This document shows positions 5,893 through 7,720 of a stretch of 7,720 bases of DNA, one piece after another. Origin of the DNA: Cellvibrionaceae bacterium (GTDB lineage Bacteria; Pseudomonadota; Gammaproteobacteria; Pseudomonadales; Cellvibrionaceae); contig JAUVQU010000110.1 in NCBI GenBank assembly GCA_030597965.1, forward strand, positions 1-7,720, in the 5' to 3' direction. The notes below the pieces were generated by a model. That model worked only from the letters and a program-made list of their open reading frames with translations. It ran no database searches and was not told the origin of the DNA. Numbering within the stretch: position 1 is the stretch's first letter; every line of letters starts with the position of its first letter. The translations under genes and the position numbers were made by a program.

Positions 5893-6780
5893 TCACGATT
5901 GAATAAATTTTTGAACAAGTTTTTTTGAGTCGTCACTTTTACCTAAATCAATCACAACATGATGTTCTTCCTCAAGCGCTGATTCCATGGTTTTTCCGGC
6001 AGCCTTTTGTATAAGCGTTGTCGCTGCTATTCTGGCATTAAGCGTTAAGCCTGCGTGTTGCTTTCTAAGCGAACTTAAATATTTTTCCTGCTCTTTATTC
6101 GATAACGGCTCTACTTTACTGCACTGTTTTTCTCGATGTTTTTTCCATGTATCTGGATTAATCGCCAGTTCTTTTAATTTAGTGAGCGCGTCTTTTTTTA
6201 ATCGATTTTCATCGCCAATCAGCGCATCAATTAATCCTATAGCCTTCGCATCACTCGCGTGAAATATGTTGCCGGAACAAATCCATTGCAATGCATTCTC
6301 AACACCCACTAATCTTGGTAGGCGCACCGTTCCGCCGGTGCCAGGGATAATACCCAACGACACTTCGGGGAAGCCAATTTTAATATCGGATAATGCCAAA
6401 CGATAATCGCTCGCCAGCGCAATTTCGACGCCACCGCCTAATGCGGCACCATTGATTGCACAAACAACTGGAAAGGGTAATTGGGAGAGGCCTGTCAGAG
6501 GTTGATTAAACGCCTGCAACTGCCCCAGTACTTCCGCATCGGGCAATACAAAACGCTCAACAAATTCATCAATATCGCCACCGGCAAAAAAAACCTTTTG
6601 AGCACTGCTAATCAACAGCCCTTGTGCATCAGTCGAAGACAATAAAATCAATACTTGGTTAATTTCTTTGAGCGTTTGCTGGTCGAATTTGTTGATACCA
6701 GATTGACTGTTAAAACACAGCTCAAAAAACGAGTCGCACAATGCGATAAGATGAATTTTTTGCCCTGAAAAAACGACCAT
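5893..6780 (-). CDS. Enoyl-CoA hydratase/isomerase resembling a stand-alone N-terminal half of FadB
   Basis: The 295 residues align with the N-terminal part of the fatty-oxidation alpha subunit FadB, a hydratase/isomerase for enoyl-CoA in beta-oxidation. Shared stretches are NKFD (30-33), SSA-F-AGGDI (58-70), INGAALGGGVE (109-119) and GFPEVSLGIIPGTGGTVRLPRL (136-157). The two catalytic glutamates fall at E119 and E139, the same numbers as in E. coli FadB. The match continues through the linker helices (ALEEEHHVVIDL, 268-279, like EALNLENKSFVPL) and stops where FadB enters its 3-hydroxyacyl-CoA dehydrogenase domain; FadB has about 729 residues. No dehydrogenase remnant follows the stop in any frame examined. 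The start lies 8 bp after the aroE stop with no clear ribosome site, so it may be translationally coupled. Plain crotonase-family hydratases are shorter (about 260), which supports the FadB link. Confidence 0.88.
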   Translation of the reverse strand: MVVFSGQKIHLIALCDSFFELCFNSQSGINKFDQQTLKEINQVLILLSSTDAQGLLISSAQKVFFAGGDIDEFVERFVLPDAEVLGQLQAFNQPLTGLSQLPFPVVCAINGAALGGGVEIALASDYRLALSDIKIGFPEVSLGIIPGTGGTVRLPRLVGVENALQWICSGNIFHASDAKAIGLIDALIGDENRLKKDALTKLKELAINPDTWKKHREKQCSKVEPLSNKEQEKYLSSLRKQHAGLTLNARIAATTLIQKAAGKTMESALEEEHHVVIDLGKSDDSKKLVQKFIQS

Positions 6781-6788
6781 TGTCAGAT

Positions 6789-7607
6789 TTATAGCTGCGC
6801 GCGCAGTGTACTAATAACCGGGGATGTATCCGGTTTAACGCCACGCCACAATAGAAATGATTCCGCTGCCTGACCGACCAACATACCCAAACCATCGGCG
6901 CACTGTTGCGCTCCTTGCTTGTCCGCCCAAACTAAAAATACAGTGGGCTCTGCTCCGTACATCATGTCATAGCAACACGCGTTGGCTGCTAATAACTGTT
7001 CTGGTAGTGGTGGCAGATCGCCGGACAAACTGGCCGATGTGCCATTAATAATTACATCGAAAATCTGGCTTTGCAGGGCATCGAAACTACAGCCTTTAAC
7101 CGCGCCATACTGGGAAAATGATTTTGCTAATGCCTCTGCCTTGCTGACCGTGCGATTTGCAATAACAACAGATTCCGGCTGTTGCGCCAGCAACGGCTGT
7201 AAAACTCCACGCACTGCCCCACCCGCACCCAAAATAAGTACGCGTTTGCCAGATATTGTCCAACCATGATTATCTATAATGTCACTGACCATACCCTGGC
7301 CGTCAGTATTATCGCCCAGGATGCTGCCGTCACTTTCACGCTTGAGAGTGTTCACTGCACCGGCGGTTTGCGCTCGCTCGGTAAGCGCATCGGCAAAAGA
7401 AAATGCATCCAACTTAAACGGGACAGTGATATTTAATCCGCAACCGCCCTCTGCAAAAAAGACCTTGGCTGCAGCTTCAAACCCATCCTCAGCAACCCAC
7501 TGTTTTTCATAGGTCAGCGCCTCGCCGGTTTGAATCGCGAACGCACGATGAATATCCGGTGATTTGGAGTGGGCAATTGGATTGCCAAAAACGGCATATT
7601 TGTTCAT
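6789..7607 (-). CDS. aroE: Shikimate dehydrogenase (NADP+)
   Basis: AroE reduces 3-dehydroshikimate to shikimate with NADPH in aromatic amino acid synthesis, in the cytoplasm. The 272 residues match the E. coli length. Visible motifs are the substrate-binding SKS (14-16), NITVPFK (59-65) with catalytic K65, N86, and NTDG (100-103) with catalytic D102, both numbered as in E. coli. The nucleotide-binding loop GAGGAVRG is at 127-134 and the NADP-phosphate-selecting NRT at 151-153. NGTSASL (188-194) replaces the more usual NATSAG. DMMY (214-217), GLGMLVGQAAESF (239-251) with Q246 complete the site. AGAGA lies upstream of the ATG. It follows hemF by 20 bp and precedes the fadB-like gene by 8 bp, so the three are probably one operon; hemF-aroE order is common in Pseudomonas relatives. 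Confidence 0.97.
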   Translation of the reverse strand: MNKYAVFGNPIAHSKSPDIHRAFAIQTGEALTYEKQWVAEDGFEAAAKVFFAEGGCGLNITVPFKLDAFSFADALTERAQTAGAVNTLKRESDGSILGDNTDGQGMVSDIIDNHGWTISGKRVLILGAGGAVRGVLQPLLAQQPESVVIANRTVSKAEALAKSFSQYGAVKGCSFDALQSQIFDVIINGTSASLSGDLPPLPEQLLAANACCYDMMYGAEPTVFLVWADKQGAQQCADGLGMLVGQAAESFLLWRGVKPDTSPVISTLRAQL

Positions 7608-7627
7608 AGATATCTCTGTAAAAATGC

Positions 7628-7720
7628 TTATGCGAGCCAGTCTTGAGGCTTTAAATACACCTCACAAAGTTCGGCTTCTGGGCTGCCCGCTTCTGGTTCC
7701 CAACAATATTCCCAGCGCAC
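7628..7720 (-). CDS. hemF: Coproporphyrinogen III oxidase, aerobic (3' end only)
   Basis: Only the last 30 codons and the TAA stop are inside the window; the gene continues past the right edge. The fragment begins VRWEYCWEPEAGSPEAELCE and ends VYLKPQDWLA. This matches the conserved HemF ending (recalled from E. coli as VRWEYDWQP…GSPEAAL…RDWV). HemF performs the oxygen-dependent oxidative decarboxylation of coproporphyrinogen III in haem synthesis. It sits 20 bp before aroE in the same direction, which independently supports the call. Catalytic residues lie outside the window and cannot be checked. Confidence 0.85.
   Translation of the reverse strand: MRWEYCWEPEAGSPEAELCEVYLKPQDWLA

Overview
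The window reads as ordinary chromosome of a gammaproteobacterium, probably a marine or aquatic lineage not far from Pseudomonas, Cellvibrio or Saccharophagus. This is inferred from protein resemblance (PrlC, AroE, HemF, YheV and a gamma-class carbonic anhydrase all look gammaproteobacterial), from recalled gene order (hemF-aroE, and prlC beside the carbonic-anhydrase gene, as in Pseudomonas), and from one REP-like element with the Pseudomonas-type TCCTACA tail. No search could be run, so the lineage is tentative.

Left part (1-1240): a possible weak promoter, a relic of a MATE/DinF-type drug exporter, then a 240-269 residue soluble protein of unknown function (TTG or ATG start). Middle (1241-4289): on the minus strand prlC (oligopeptidase A) followed by yheV (small zinc-ribbon protein), with the REP-like element between them. 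Diverging from prlC on the plus strand is a YrdA-type gamma-carbonic-anhydrase gene.

Accessory-looking part (4290-5780): two plus-strand genes for secreted proteins rich in Arg, His and Asp. Both carry the same 11-residue repeat after a signal peptide. The second also has a C-terminal domain like that of 17-kDa/RT0821-type surface antigens. Each gene has its own promoter region with a matching pair of ATTCAG direct repeats 11 bp apart and a common 13-bp block (12 of 13 identical), the geometry expected of an OmpR/PhoB-family response regulator. They look like a duplicated, co-regulated envelope-protein pair. Between them lies a 10-bp perfect inverted repeat interleaved with an 8-bp one. A strong intrinsic terminator ends the second gene.

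Right part (5893-7720), minus strand: hemF (3' end only), aroE and a stand-alone homologue of the N-terminal half of FadB, separated by 20 and 8 bp and so probably one operon. The FadB-like protein keeps both hydratase glutamates but stops just before the dehydrogenase domain. No RNA gene, CRISPR array, insertion sequence or phage gene was seen. The most interesting material is the repeat-protein pair with its shared operator-like sites, and the stand-alone FadB half.
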